This document shows, in pieces, positions 1-10,004 of a stretch of DNA of 64,000 nt. The translations under genes were made by a program, and so were the position numbers. The first letter of the stretch is position 1, and each line of letters begins with the position of its first letter. Source of the stretch: Pseudomonas fluorescens. GTDB taxonomy: Bacteria; Pseudomonadota; Gammaproteobacteria; Pseudomonadales; Pseudomonadaceae. Location: the NCBI RefSeq assembly GCF_001307275.1, contig NZ_CP012831.1, forward strand, positions 1,364,001 through 1,428,000. The letters run 5' to 3'. The notes beneath the pieces are model-generated. The model had not been told where the DNA came from and made no database searches. It saw only the letters and a list, made by a program, of their open reading frames with translations.

Positions 1-520
1 GGGGCGGTTCGCCTTCCCAGTTGCGCATCACCTCGATGGAATTGCCCTTGAGCAAACGCATGCGCGCCACGATCGGCGCCACCTCGAAGTCCTCCGCCCC
101 ACGGGCCAGGCCATCCTCCAGCAAGGCACCAATCAGCGGCTGGCGCTCGATCAGGCTCATGTCGCAGCCCAGGCTGGCCAGCACAAACGCATCCTTGCCC
201 AACCCGGCCGTGGCATCCAGCACCCGCGGACGCACGCCCTGGGCGATGCCGACCGCCTTGGCGATCATCTGGCCGCTGCCGCCGCCGTACAAGCGCCGAT
301 GGGCCGCACCGCCTTCGACGAAGTCCACGCGCACCGGCCCGGGTGCATCCGGGCCCAACTGCTGCAATTGCAACCCCTGCTCACCGACCTGCAAGGCAAA
401 CTCGCCATCGTCCCCTTGCAAAGGCAGGCCAAGCCGCTCGGCCCAGTGTTCGGCCTGCGGTTGGAAGGCCGGGGCCAGGGCCTCGACATGGATGCGACAG
501 GCCGCGGGTTGTTCATTCAT
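1..520 (-). CDS. rsmJ: 16S rRNA (guanine1516-N2)-methyltransferase RsmJ, C-terminus off the window
   Basis: The visible 173 residues match the N-terminal two thirds of RsmJ, the SAM-dependent enzyme that methylates G1516 of 16S rRNA. The Rossmann SAM-binding motif is seen at residues 101-110 ([10 protein letters not shown]) and is followed by an acidic strand end near residue 125 (LIERQP). The ATG at 520 starts [11 protein letters not shown]. The gene runs off the left edge, so its end cannot be checked. It is divergent from the gene at 612. Family assignment is confident. Confidence 0.88.
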   Translation of the reverse strand, partial: MNEQPAACRIHVEALAPAFQPQAEHWAERLGLPLQGDDGEFALQVGEQGLQLQQLGPDAPGPVRVDFVEGGAAHRRLYGGGSGQMIAKAVGIAQGVRPRVLDATAGLGKDAFVLASLGCDMSLIERQPLIGALLEDGLARGAEDFEVAPIVARMRLLKGNSIEVMRNWEGEPP

Positions 521-611
521 GGAAACATGCTCAAAAAATTAAGGATCGGCAAAAACGGCCGATAACAACGGTGAACGGCATTTTGCCAGAGCTGAGCGTC
601 GACCGAGAAAA

Positions 612-1232
612 ATGTCAGACATTCAATCCACATCGATAGGCGTTATCTCCCCTTACGGCGATTACAGCCTGCGTAACACCCAAGCGCTGAGCGGCGTCAG
701 TCACCTGTGGCAGGACTTTTTTGCCCGGGCCCTGGCCGATCAACTGGGTGATAACGCACCGGCGCCTGGCAGCTACCAGCCAGTGCCCCTCGATGAGGCT
801 GTTGAACCGACCCTCGGCGCCGAGCTGCTGGCGCACATCGTCAGCCAGCGCACCTGTGAAGTGACCGACACGCCGGTCAAGCCGCCTGAACCGCTGTTCC
901 TGCCCATCGCCGAATTCGAACTCGACCTGCTGGACAAGCCCTTCCCGCCCTTCCCGCCGGAAGAAATCGCCGCCCAGCAAAAACAGCAGACCTTCGAAAG
1001 CAACTGGGTTCGCCCACTCGTCCTCGCCGCCGGCCAACCGCTGCCAGAACCAGGCCCGGCGCCACAACCGCGCCCATTGCACCTGCCGATCGCCGAGTTC
1101 GAACTCGACCTGCTGGACAAACCGTTCCCACCTTTCCCGGAAGAAGAACGGGTGGCGCAACAGAAACAACTGGACTTCGACACCCGCTGGGCGCGTCCGA
1201 TCGTGCTGCAGAACCTGCGCATCGCCGCCTGA
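612..1232 (+). CDS. Pro-rich protein with a duplicated ~50-residue module, function unknown
   Basis: This 206-residue protein has no recognisable catalytic domain, signal peptide or membrane segment. Its second half is a tandem duplication. A block beginning LPIAEFELDLLDKPFPPFP occurs near residues 97-115 and again near 155-173, and each copy is followed by a Gln-rich stretch and a W-x-RP(L/I)VL motif. The two copies are almost identical at the core and diverge at the linkers. Proteins of this kind are sometimes called TonB-like because of their proline content, but there is no N-terminal anchor here, so I do not adopt that name. The gene converges with the extensin-like gene, leaving one base between the stop codons. 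Confidence 0.7.
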   Translation: MSDIQSTSIGVISPYGDYSLRNTQALSGVSHLWQDFFARALADQLGDNAPAPGSYQPVPLDEAVEPTLGAELLAHIVSQRTCEVTDTPVKPPEPLFLPIAEFELDLLDKPFPPFPPEEIAAQQKQQTFESNWVRPLVLAAGQPLPEPGPAPQPRPLHLPIAEFELDLLDKPFPPFPEEERVAQQKQLDFDTRWARPIVLQNLRIAA

Positions 1233-1233
1233 A

Positions 1234-1932
1234 TCAGCGACAGATCCACCATGGCCCCACGTCCAGATGAAAATGGTTGCGGTGCGCCGCGTTGTAATCC
1301 GGACTCAACACCACACTGAACATATCGCAGGCGCCGTCCCGTGCCTGACGCAGAAAGCGCGCATCGGCATTGTCCTTGGGCCAGTCCCTGAGCACGCTGA
1401 TCGTGCGCCCATCGGCCAGGCGAAACCCGGCGATATCCAACGCACTGGCGGTGGCGTGCTGGCTACGCGCACCGCTCTCACGACCGTACATGTTGCGGCA
1501 GGCGAAACTGCCGAGGTGATCGACCCGCGTCACTCTCTGCCCGTAGGCCGCCACTGCCGCCGGCTGCAACCCATGGCGCTCGAACAGCGCGAACGCCACC
1601 GCCAGCGGGCAACTGGCGAGGAAACTGCTGCTCAGCGCCACCTCACCGCCCTGCACCCTCAACACGTTGGTCAACGGGCACGACGTATTGGCGCCGCTGT
1701 CGGCCTGGCGCGCGGTGCGCAGCCCCGAGGTGGCGAGGGCCTGGTCACACAACTGCGGATCATTGCGCAGGGCCATGAGTTTGAAGCGGGTCAGCAGGTT
1801 GGGCGCGAGATTGACGTCCAAGGGCGCCCAGGGATTCCATTGGGGCGGCAGCGCCACCCAGCCACGCCATACCGCCAGCACGGCAAAGCCAACGAGCAGT
1901 GCTACGATCGCAAGAGCTTTCAAAAACCGCAC
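1234..1932 (-). CDS. Extensin-like C-terminal domain protein, membrane anchored
   Basis: This 232-residue protein starts with one hydrophobic segment (VRFLKALAIVALLVGF...), which fits an inner-membrane anchor or uncleaved signal. The rest matches the bacterial extensin-like family. Family hallmarks seen are the conserved cysteines (CDQ, SC, ACRN, GACDMF), an SQHATASALDIAGF block and the C-terminal HRNHFHLD motif, which resembles the metal-binding site of D-Ala-D-Ala carboxypeptidase/LAS-type enzymes. A role in the cell envelope is an inference. I chose the GTG at 1932 because the longer reading frame runs back into the upstream gene and is Arg/Ser-rich shadow sequence. The start lies 16 nt after the stop of the PEP-mutase family gene, so the two are probably cotranscribed. 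Confidence 0.78.
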   Translation of the reverse strand: MRFLKALAIVALLVGFAVLAVWRGWVALPPQWNPWAPLDVNLAPNLLTRFKLMALRNDPQLCDQALATSGLRTARQADSGANTSCPLTNVLRVQGGEVALSSSFLASCPLAVAFALFERHGLQPAAVAAYGQRVTRVDHLGSFACRNMYGRESGARSQHATASALDIAGFRLADGRTISVLRDWPKDNADARFLRQARDGACDMFSVVLSPDYNAAHRNHFHLDVGPWWICR

Positions 1933-1948
1933 GACAATGCCTCGGGCA

Positions 1949-2770
1949 TCAACCCTTGAATAATTGGTTGGCCTGCTTGAACGGCATCGAGCGGCGCGTG
2001 AAGGTGAACGTGCCCTGCTCCTGGATTTCCTCGGCGGCGCGGAAGAACTCGCCATACGCGGCCAGGGCCAGCGCCGACCCGACGCTGATGCGCTTGACGC
2101 CCAACTCGCTCAACTGCGCGACGGTCAGGTCCAGCGCCCCGGACATCAGTACATTCACCGGTTTCGGTGCCACGGCCTGCACCACTGCGAGCACTTGCCC
2201 GGCGCTGCTCAGCCCCGGGGCGTACAGCACGTCGGCCCCCGCCTCCGCGAAAGCCTTCAAGCGGCGAATGGTGTCGTCCAGATCCAGATTGCCGTGCAGG
2301 AAGTTTTCCGCCCGGGCCGTCAGCAGGAAGGGATACGGCAAGCTGCGCACGGCCTCGGCGGCGGCCTTGACCCGCGCCACGGCGTGGTCGAAGCAATAGA
2401 TCGGACTGTCTTCACGCCCCGTGGCATCCTCGATCGAACCACCCACCGCACCGGCCTGCGCCGCACGGAGCAGGTTACGCGCGCAATCCTCGGGGGCATC
2501 GGCAAAACCGTTCTCCAGGTCGACGGCCACCGGCAGGTCAGTGGCCGCCACAATCGCCCGTACGTTAGCCAACGTGTCCTCCAGACCCAGCGCGCCGTCG
2601 GGTCGGCCCAAGGAAAAGGCATGACCGGCACTGGTGGTGGCCAAGGCTTCAAAGCCGAGGCTGGCCAGCATCTTGGCCGAGCCGGCATCCCACGGGTTGG
2701 GAATGACAAAGGCCCCTTCGCGTTCGTGCAAGGCCTTGAACGCCTGGGCTCGACGAGTTTGCGCATCCAT
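1949..2770 (-). CDS. Isocitrate lyase/phosphoenolpyruvate mutase family protein
   Basis: This 273-residue protein has the PEP mutase/isocitrate lyase barrel. Visible hallmarks are FVIPNPWDAGSAKMLASLGF near the N-terminus, a TTSAG loop, VDLENGFADAPED and GGSIEDATGRE, which carry the metal-binding acidic residues, and LLTARAENFL. The substrate in this subgroup is usually unknown. The Cys-bearing KKCGH-type loop of true isocitrate lyase is absent, so carbon-carbon lyase or mutase activity on a 2-oxo acid is only a family-level inference. The gene stands just upstream of the extensin-like gene. Confidence 0.8.
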   Translation of the reverse strand: MDAQTRRAQAFKALHEREGAFVIPNPWDAGSAKMLASLGFEALATTSAGHAFSLGRPDGALGLEDTLANVRAIVAATDLPVAVDLENGFADAPEDCARNLLRAAQAGAVGGSIEDATGREDSPIYCFDHAVARVKAAAEAVRSLPYPFLLTARAENFLHGNLDLDDTIRRLKAFAEAGADVLYAPGLSSAGQVLAVVQAVAPKPVNVLMSGALDLTVAQLSELGVKRISVGSALALAAYGEFFRAAEEIQEQGTFTFTRRSMPFKQANQLFKG

Positions 2771-2803
2771 GTAGTTCGCTCCTGAGCAGAGAGGAAGTGG
2801 GCC

Positions 2804-3664
2804 TCAGAGCAAACCCAGTTGCTCGGCGGCGGGCTCTCTGTATAGCGCAGGCAGGGCCGGCAAGCCAGGCAATCGACTCATCAAACGTTCGTGAAAGCGT
2901 TGCGCGAGCCGGGCCGCCAGCCGGTTGTCGGCAGTGTGCAGGAAGATGTAAGGCGTGCGCCCCTCTTCGATCCAGTCGGCGATTTTCTCCACCCAGGGCG
3001 TCAGGAACGGCTCGTTGGCTTCCAGCACCGGATGGCCGATGAAGCGCACTTGCGGGCATTGCGTGAACGCCGCCGGCCGGGGTGGCACGCGGGGCTTTTT
3101 CGATTGCGCGTGAAGCACCGCGGGATCAAGGGAGGTGCAACTGAACAAGGCCCGGGGATCGAGGCAGATGCGTTCGACGCCGCGATCGAGCAACAGCCGA
3201 TTGAGGCGCCGCTCGGCGTCGCCCTTGGCAAAGAACTCATCGTGACGGACTTCCACGGCCAAAGGGCGCTGCAAGGCGTCGATGAACCCTGCCAGTTCCG
3301 CTAACCGGTTCGGGGTGAAGGCCTTGGACAGTTGCAGCCAGTACGGCGCGACGCGCTCGCCCAGGGGGCTGAGCAATTGCAGGAAGGTTTCAGTGGCCGT
3401 CAGGCGCTCGCGCAAATCGCCATTGTGGCTGATGTCACCGGGAAACTTGGCGGTGAAACGAAAGTGCTCGGGCATGATGTCGGCCCAGCGCTGGACCGTG
3501 GCCGCAGACGGGCTGGCATAGAAGGTCGTATTGCCTTCCACGGCATTGAACACTTGGGAATAGAGATTGAGGAAGTCGGTGCTTTTGGCGTCCTGGGGAT
3601 AAAGGTAATCGCGCCAGGCGTTTTCGCTCCAGGACGGACAGCCCAGGTAGTAAGGCAAGACCAT
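2804..3664 (-). CDS. DUF72 (YecE-like) protein
   Basis: This 286-residue protein belongs to the DUF72/YecE family of TIM-barrel-like proteins, whose biochemical role is unknown. Typical features seen are an N-terminal YYLGCPSW, FNAVEGNTTFYASPS, FRFTAKFPGDISH and a conserved AVEVRHDEFF strand. The ATG at 3664 overlaps the TGA of the upstream small gene in the arrangement TGATG, so translation is probably coupled. The longer in-frame extension lies inside the neighbouring gene and is not used. Confidence 0.85.
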   Translation of the reverse strand: MVLPYYLGCPSWSENAWRDYLYPQDAKSTDFLNLYSQVFNAVEGNTTFYASPSAATVQRWADIMPEHFRFTAKFPGDISHNGDLRERLTATETFLQLLSPLGERVAPYWLQLSKAFTPNRLAELAGFIDALQRPLAVEVRHDEFFAKGDAERRLNRLLLDRGVERICLDPRALFSCTSLDPAVLHAQSKKPRVPPRPAAFTQCPQVRFIGHPVLEANEPFLTPWVEKIADWIEEGRTPYIFLHTADNRLAARLAQRFHERLMSRLPGLPALPALYREPAAEQLGLL

Positions 3665-3972
3665 CAGATGTAGAGATCGAGTCCCAGCACTTCCATATCC
3701 CAATCGACGAAACCGGCGGTGCTCAGGTAGCTCGCCAGGGCCGTGGCGACACTGCGGCTCATCGCACGGTGATAAATCATGTCTTGCTGACGGGCAGGAA
3801 GATTGCTCAGGCGTTGCGCGGAAGCTTTGGCGGCGCGAGCGGCCAGTTGCTCCTCGGACGGAAACTCCAGGTCGCCTTCGATATCATCGAAGTTTTCCGG
3901 CTCAGTGGCTTTACCCGCACGAGGCCGACGCTTGATGGGGTAGGACTGGGATGGAAAGCCGTCTATACGCAT
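3664..3972 (-). CDS. Small conserved acidic protein of unknown function
   Basis: This is a 102-residue protein with a basic N-terminus (SYPIKRRPRAGK), an acidic middle (ENFDDIEGDLEFPSEE) and a C-terminal half predicted helical. There is no signal peptide or transmembrane segment. It is translationally coupled to the DUF72 gene through a one-base stop/start overlap. That overlap and ordinary codon use make it a real gene. I do not recognise a family. Confidence 0.7.
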   Translation of the reverse strand: MRIDGFPSQSYPIKRRPRAGKATEPENFDDIEGDLEFPSEEQLAARAAKASAQRLSNLPARQQDMIYHRAMSRSVATALASYLSTAGFVDWDMEVLGLDLYI

Positions 3973-4135
3973 AACAGAATGCTCGGTATCAATGATGGCA
4001 ATTTAGCGGCACTTTTGCAGCCGCGCAAATGCGCAAGTGATAACTAGAACACATAAAGTCAAAAAGGTTTAAAAACGGGCCGAAAAAGTGACGACTGGCA
4101 ATATTGAGTGTGACTTCTGGAGGCGCAAATGACTT

Positions 4136-4255
4136 TGTGGCGAGGGAGCTTGCTCCCGCTGGGCTGCAAAGCAGCCCCAATACCAGGACCAGAATGGTGC
4201 GAATGAGACTTTAGGGCCGCTTCGCGCCCCAGCGGGAGCAAGCTCCCTCGCCACA
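4136..4255. repeat. REP pair, GAGGGAGCTTGCTCCC type, inverted
   Basis: Two inverted copies of the palindrome begin GTGGCGAGGGAGCTTGCTCC and are separated by about 65 nt. They fill most of the 3973-4288 gap, which holds no gene. This REP class recurs at 15448, 41637 and 58623. Confidence 0.9.
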
Positions 4256-4288
4256 ACGGTGTTCGCTTGAATACCCGTCGCTGTCGAG

Positions 4289-4966
4289 TTACCGCTCGGA
4301 CTTGGGCGTTGCCACCTTGTCCCTCAGGTACACCGGTTGCGCATCATCGGCGGGAATGGCTTCTCCCCGTGCCCAGGCGAAACGGGCCAGGGCCAGCAAG
4401 TCTTCGGCGTGAGGCAGCAGGGTGGCGTCCTGGCCGGTCAGGCTGACGGCGATGCGCTCGCCGTAACCCCAACCGGTGCCGGCGCCGAACCACTCACCGT
4501 CGGCCCCGCTTGGCAACGCCGCAGCCTCGGGTGGCAATACCGCCTCAGAACCCACCAGGCGCATCTCGCCGTCGGTTTCGCAGTAGCAGCCCCAGTACAC
4601 CTCGTCCATACGCGCATCGATGGCCGCCGCCACCTGGCGGGCACCGTGCTCACGCATCGCCCGCTGGGCCAGCACCGCCAGGTTCGAGACCGGCAACACC
4701 GGCCGCTCCAGGGCAAAGGCCAGCCCCTGCACTACACCGATGGCAATGCGCACGCCAGTAAAAGCCCCTGGCCCGCGCCCGAAGGCAATCGCGTCCACCG
4801 CCTGCAAGCTCGTTCCGGCGTCGCTCAACAGTCGCTGGATCATCGGCAACAATTTCTGCGCATGCAGGCGCGGGATCACCTCGTAATGGCTCGTGACCTT
4901 GCCGTCGTGCAGCAAGGCAACGGAGCAAGCTTCGGTCGCGGTGTCCAGGGCCAGCAAGGTGCTCAT
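4289..4966 (-). CDS. tsaB: tRNA N6-threonylcarbamoyladenosine biosynthesis protein TsaB
   Basis: This is a 225-residue protein of the TsaB family, an ASKHA-fold partner of TsaD. With TsaD and TsaE it transfers the threonylcarbamoyl group to A37 of ANN-decoding tRNAs. Seen here are the N-terminal LALDTATEACSVAL, the HAQKLLPMI segment and the AFGRGPGAFTGVRIAIG signature near residues 62-78. Length is normal for the family. It lies upstream of adk on the same strand order, as in other pseudomonads. Confidence 0.93.
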   Translation of the reverse strand: MSTLLALDTATEACSVALLHDGKVTSHYEVIPRLHAQKLLPMIQRLLSDAGTSLQAVDAIAFGRGPGAFTGVRIAIGVVQGLAFALERPVLPVSNLAVLAQRAMREHGARQVAAAIDARMDEVYWGCYCETDGEMRLVGSEAVLPPEAAALPSGADGEWFGAGTGWGYGERIAVSLTGQDATLLPHAEDLLALARFAWARGEAIPADDAQPVYLRDKVATPKSER

Positions 4967-5060
4967 CGATGTGTCCGTAAATCAGGTGGGAAAAAAGTGC
5001 GCCAGTATAAACAACTACGGCCCGCAAGCGGGCCGTAGTTGATGCAGCTGATCAGACTTT

Positions 5061-5999
<939 letters not shown>

Positions 6000-8636
6000 T
6001 TAGCCGGTATTGCGCAAACCGGCGGCAATTCCCGCCACAGACACCAGCAACGCCTGTTCCACGGGGCTGCCCTGGGCCACATCCTGCTGCCGCGAGCGCG
6101 CCAACAGCTCGGCCTGCAACAGGTGCAACGGGTCGAGGTAGGTGTTGCGCAGGCGAATGAATTCCAGCGTGGCTGGGCTATGTGCCAGTAGCTGCGACTG
6201 ACCGGTCAATCCAAGGACCACCGAGCAAGCCTGCGACAATAGGTCGCGTAAATGCGCACCCAAAGGCAGCAGCCCAGGTTCCACCAAACGCTCGTCGTAA
6301 GAGCGCGCGATATCGGCGTCGGCCTTGGCCAGCACCATCTCCAGCATATCGATGCGGGTCCGGAAGAATGGCCATTGCTCGCGCATCTGCCCCAGCAACT
6401 CACCTTCGCCGCGCTCCAGGGCCTTGCTCAGCGCGGTTTCCCAGCCGAGCCAGGCCGGCAGCATCAGGCGGGTCTGGGTCCAGCCGAAGATCCACGGGAT
6501 CGCCCGCAGGCTTTCGATGCCGCCGGCCCGACGCTTGGCCGGACGGCTGCCCAGGGGCAGGCGCCCGAGTTCCTGCTCGGGGGTGGACTGGCGGAAGTAC
6601 TCGACGAATTGTGGGTTCTCCCGCACCACGGCGCGGTAGGCACTCACGCCGTCGGCCGCCAGTTCGTCCATCAAGTTCCGCCACTGCGGCGTGGGTGGCG
6701 GCGGTGGCAGCAACGTCGCTTCAAGCACCGCGGCGAGGTAAAGATTGAGGTTCTGTTCGGCGATGTCCGGTAGGCCGAATTTGAAACGAATCATTTCGCC
6801 TTGTTCGGTGGTGCGGAAACGCCCGGCCACCGAACCGGGTGGCTGGGACAGGATCGCCGCGTGCGCCGGACCGCCACCACGGCCCACGGTGCCGCCACGC
6901 CCGTGGAACAACAGCAGTTCGACTTGCTGCTCGCGGCAGATGTCCACCAGCCGCTCCTGGGCCCGATACTGTGCCCAGGCCGCCGCCGTGGTTCCGGCAT
7001 CCTTGGCCGAGTCGGAATAGCCGATCATCACTTCCTGGGGGCCTTGCAGTCGTGAGCGATAGCCGGGCAGCAACAACAACCGCTCGATCACCGGCCCGGC
7101 GTTGTCCAGGTCGGCCAGGGTTTCGAACAGCGGCACCACGCGCATCGGCCGCAACACGCCGGCGTCCTTCAACAACAACTGCACGGCGAGGACATCGGAA
7201 GCCGCACCAGCCATGGAGATCACATAGGAACCCAGGGACGCCGCCGGCGCCGCCGCCACTTCACGGCACGTCGCCAACACTTCCGCGGTGTCGGCCGAGG
7301 GCTTGAAATGGGCCGGCAACAGCGGGCGCCGGTTGTTCAGCTCCTCGAGCAGGAAGCTGATGCGCTGCTCCTCGTTCCAATCCTCATAGCGGCCCAGGCC
7401 CAAGTAGTCGGTTATTTCCGTCATGGCAGCGCTATGACGCGTCGAGTCCTGGCGCACATCGAGGCGCACCAGGAACAAGCCGAAGGTCACCGCCCGGCGC
7501 AGGCAATCGAGCAACGGCCCGTCGGCAATCACGCCCATGCCGCACTCGTGCAGGGAGTGGTAGCACAGCTCCAAGGGGTCCAACAGTTCGCGGTTGTGCT
7601 GCAACACCTCGGCGCTGGGTGGCGTGGCGGCACTCAAGGAGGCGTGGGCCCAGTTGCGGGTGGCGCGCAGGCGTTCACGCAGTTGCTTGAGCACGGCGCG
7701 ATACGGTTCGGCGCTGTCGCCGGCCTGGGCACGCAAGGCCTCACTGGCGTTTTGCATGGACAGCTCGGCCGCCAGTTGGTCGACGTCACGCAGGTACAGG
7801 TCCGCCGCCATCCACCGCGCCAGCAACAGCACCTCGCGGGTCACGGCGGCAGTGACATTCGGGTTGCCGTCACGGTCGCCGCCCATCCACGAGGCAAAAC
7901 GGATCGGCGCGGCCTCCAGCGGCAGACGCAAGCCGGTGGCGGCATGCAGGGCCTGATCGGCCTTGCGCAGGTAATTGGGGATGGCCTGCCACAGCGAATG
8001 CTCGATCACCGCGAACCCCCACTTGGCTTCGTCCACCGGGGTCGGCCGGGTGCGGCGGATCTCTTCGGTGTGCCAGGCTTCGGCGATCAAGCGTTGCAGC
8101 CGTTCGTGAATCTGCGCGCGCTCGGCGCTGGTCAGGTCGCGGTGATCCTGGCCGGCCAATTGCGCGGCGATGGCGTCGTATTTCTGGATCAGCGTACGGC
8201 GAGCCACTTCCGTGGGGTGGGCCGTGAGGACCAGTTCGATCTCCAGGCGCCCCAACTGCCGGGCCAGGGCCTCGGCGCCATGGCCCTCGGCCCGCAACCG
8301 GGCGAGCAGCTCGGGCAGGACCCGTGCCTCGAAGGGCGCCGGTTGCGACTCGTCGCGACGGTGGATCAGTTGGTACTGTTCGGCAATGTTGGCGAGGTTG
8401 AGAAACTGGTTGAACGCTCGCGCCACCGGCAGCAATTCGTCCTCGCTCAGTTGGTTGAGGCTGGCGCTGAGTTCGGCGTCCACGGAGCCGCGTCGGTCAG
8501 CCTTGGCCCCCTTGCGGATCTGCTCGATCTTGTCGAGAAACGTGTCCCCGTACTGTTCGCGGATGGTATTGCCCAGCAGTTCGCCGAGCAGGTGGACATC
8601 CTCGCGCAAGCGGGCATCGATATCGGTCATCAGCAT
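6000..8636 (-). CDS. ppc: Phosphoenolpyruvate carboxylase
   Basis: This 878-residue enzyme adds bicarbonate to PEP to give oxaloacetate, refilling the TCA cycle. Catalytic blocks seen are [13 protein letters not shown] (catalytic His), [23 protein letters not shown], the [14 protein letters not shown] loop and the C-terminal RNTG that closes the allosteric aspartate site. The first ATG is at 8636. A second in-frame ATG at 8630 starts [11 protein letters not shown], which is the more usual N-terminus, so the start may be two codons shorter. Full length and intact. Confidence 0.96.
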   Translation of the reverse strand: MLMTDIDARLREDVHLLGELLGNTIREQYGDTFLDKIEQIRKGAKADRRGSVDAELSASLNQLSEDELLPVARAFNQFLNLANIAEQYQLIHRRDESQPAPFEARVLPELLARLRAEGHGAEALARQLGRLEIELVLTAHPTEVARRTLIQKYDAIAAQLAGQDHRDLTSAERAQIHERLQRLIAEAWHTEEIRRTRPTPVDEAKWGFAVIEHSLWQAIPNYLRKADQALHAATGLRLPLEAAPIRFASWMGGDRDGNPNVTAAVTREVLLLARWMAADLYLRDVDQLAAELSMQNASEALRAQAGDSAEPYRAVLKQLRERLRATRNWAHASLSAATPPSAEVLQHNRELLDPLELCYHSLHECGMGVIADGPLLDCLRRAVTFGLFLVRLDVRQDSTRHSAAMTEITDYLGLGRYEDWNEEQRISFLLEELNNRRPLLPAHFKPSADTAEVLATCREVAAAPAASLGSYVISMAGAASDVLAVQLLLKDAGVLRPMRVVPLFETLADLDNAGPVIERLLLLPGYRSRLQGPQEVMIGYSDSAKDAGTTAAAWAQYRAQERLVDICREQQVELLLFHGRGGTVGRGGGPAHAAILSQPPGSVAGRFRTTEQGEMIRFKFGLPDIAEQNLNLYLAAVLEATLLPPPPPTPQWRNLMDELAADGVSAYRAVVRENPQFVEYFRQSTPEQELGRLPLGSRPAKRRAGGIESLRAIPWIFGWTQTRLMLPAWLGWETALSKALERGEGELLGQMREQWPFFRTRIDMLEMVLAKADADIARSYDERLVEPGLLPLGAHLRDLLSQACSVVLGLTGQSQLLAHSPATLEFIRLRNTYLDPLHLLQAELLARSRQQDVAQGSPVEQALLVSVAGIAAGLRNTG

Positions 8637-8811
8637 TTCTCCAGCAAAAAAGTCCGGACAGCTCTTGGCTTAGAAGAGTGCCGATGCCCGTCGCTTATGA
8701 CAAGCGACGAAGGGACTTTAAACCTTGTCCAACAAAGCTAGTCTCATGAGTAAGCCACACAACGGCTTGTCACTCACCGCGCCTGCCACGAGCAGGCTGA
8801 TTGAGGTCATC

Positions 8812-9156
8812 ATGAAAATTCGTGAGCTTGCCCAGCATTGGGAAGAAAACGCCAAGGGTCGCCTGACCCAGACCGGCTACACGATCCATCTGGACGTGGA
8901 AGCCGCCGCGCGCCTGGCAGCGATCTGCGATATGTACCCCAAGCGCCAGCCCGAGGAGCTGCTGGGCGAGCTGATCGGGGCAGCGCTGGAAGAGCTGGAA
9001 GCCAGCTTCCCCTATATCAAGGGTTCGCAAGTCGTGGCCACCGACGAAGAAGGTGACCCGCTGTACGAAGATGTGGGCCCGACCCCGCGATTCCTCGCGT
9101 TGTCCCGTCGGCATCTGCACGAACTTTCCTCGCAGAACGACAAATCCAAACACTGA
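8812..9156 (+). CDS. Small conserved pseudomonad protein, sometimes labelled pilin assembly/type 1 pili tip component
   Basis: This is a 114-residue protein starting MKIRELAQHWEENAKG. The ATG at 8812 is chosen for its ribosome site (GAGGT six bases upstream), and it excludes 29 unconserved residues of the longer frame. The middle (DVEAAARLAAICDMYPKRQPEELLGELIGAALEELE) is helical and resembles a ribbon-helix-helix or CopG-like arrangement. No signal peptide is present, so an extracellular pilus role, which the database name implies, is doubtful. It lies divergent from ppc. Confidence 0.72.
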   Translation: MKIRELAQHWEENAKGRLTQTGYTIHLDVEAAARLAAICDMYPKRQPEELLGELIGAALEELEASFPYIKGSQVVATDEEGDPLYEDVGPTPRFLALSRRHLHELSSQNDKSKH

Positions 9157-9176
9157 TTTCCCTACAGCCCAAATCT

Positions 9177-9273
9177 TGTAGGAGCTGCCGAAGGCTGCGA
9201 GCTTTTGATCTTTCGCTTGAGACTCAAGCGGCAGGGGAAAGATCGCAGCCTTGCTTCGCTCGGCAGCGCCTAC
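9177..9273. repeat. Inverted repeat, TGTAGGAGCTGCCGAAGGCTGC type
   Basis: A long imperfect hairpin has arms TGTAGGAGCTGCCGAAGGCTG and a matching CAGCCTTGCTTCGCTCGGCAG...CCTAC. The loop contains GATCTTT/AAAGATC. This is a distinct interspersed palindrome class and the only copy I see in the window. Confidence 0.85.
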
Positions 9274-9352
9274 GCGCGCGCCCTCCCCAAAAACGCATGT
9301 CTCCCTACGCCGGGAATACCGCTGCGCGCCTTGAAAGTTCAGCTTTTCTGTC

Positions 9353-9370
9353 ACTGACCGATCAGTCAGT
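9353..9370. promoter_or_regulatory. 18-bp palindrome ACTGACCGATCAGTCAGT, possible operator
   Basis: The outer six bases on each side are a perfect inverted repeat, and 16 of 18 positions are symmetric. The shape and the GAC...GTC core resemble TetR-family operators. It lies 30 nt upstream of a candidate AlgU promoter and about 170 nt before the lipoprotein operon. The regulator is unknown. Confidence 0.4.
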
Positions 9371-9399
9371 AATTCTTTTGGCGAATGGCCATCCTCGCT

Positions 9400-9427
9400 G
9401 AACTTTTGAAAAACGCCTCGGGTCACA
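9400..9427 (+). promoter_or_regulatory. Candidate AlgU (sigma-22) promoter of the lipoprotein operon
   Basis: GAACTT at 9400-9405 is an exact match to the AlgU -35 element. At 16-17 nt spacing the -10 region reads GTCACA, a partial match to TCTGA. The P. aeruginosa lptF homologue is reported to be AlgU dependent, which makes this a sensible place for such a promoter. The -10 match is weak. Confidence 0.42.
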
Positions 9428-9542
9428 CCGAGTAACCATACTGGAACGGTTGTTTAAATAAACGCGCCTTGGCGCCAACGCCAAACCAGACGTCACGGTT
9501 TCGGTCCCAGCATGGATTTGTCGTTTTCTCAGGAGTTTTCCA

Positions 9543-9956
9543 ATGGAGTTGAAGCCTATGAATACCTGCACTGCCAAACCCTCATCCACTGGCCTGCGCG
9601 GCTTGAAGTTGGCTGCCCTGGCGATCGGTAGCAGCTTCATTCTCGCCGGTTGCGCCGGTAATCCACCGTCCGAGCAGTACGCGGTGACCCAATCGGCGGT
9701 CAACAGCGCGGTCAGCGCCGGCGGCACCGAATTCGCCGCTGTGGAAATGAAATCGGCCCAGGACAAACTGAAGCAAGCCGAAATCGCCATGCATGACAAG
9801 AAGTACGACGAAGCCAAGCGACTGGCCGAACAGGCCGAGTGGGATGCCCGCGTCGCCGAGCGCAAGGCCCAGGCCGCCAAGGCCGAACAAGCACTCAAGG
9901 ATTCTCAGAAAGGGGTTCAGGAACTGCGTCAGGAAGGCATGAACAAGGTTCAGTAA
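9543..9956 (+). CDS. DUF4398 lipoprotein
   Basis: This 137-residue protein has a type II signal peptide ending in the lipobox LAGC near residue 39, so it should be lipid-anchored. The mature part is a long charged helix (EMKSAQDKLKQAEIAMHDKKYDEAKRLAEQAEWDARVAERKAQAAKAEQALKD, Ala/Lys/Glu-rich), the pattern of DUF4398. An AGGAG lies seven bases before the ATG at 9543; a second in-frame ATG seven codons on would also serve. It precedes the OmpA-like lipoprotein gene by 48 nt and is probably its operon partner, as in P. aeruginosa PA3691-PA3692 (recalled synteny). Confidence 0.85.
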   Translation: MELKPMNTCTAKPSSTGLRGLKLAALAIGSSFILAGCAGNPPSEQYAVTQSAVNSAVSAGGTEFAAVEMKSAQDKLKQAEIAMHDKKYDEAKRLAEQAEWDARVAERKAQAAKAEQALKDSQKGVQELRQEGMNKVQ

Positions 9957-10004
9957 ACCGTTCACGCCACGACGTACTTCTCATTGATAAAAGGACGACA
10001 GACT

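Noticed and set aside
612..1232. Naming the Pro-rich repeat protein as a TonB energy transducer
   Set aside because: There is no N-terminal membrane anchor and no TonB C-terminal domain; the proline content alone is not enough.
6182..8741. Long plus-strand open frames opposite ppc (up to 477 residues)
   Set aside because: They are antisense shadows of ppc caused by high GC content; low-complexity Arg/Gly/Ala sequence with no family motif.
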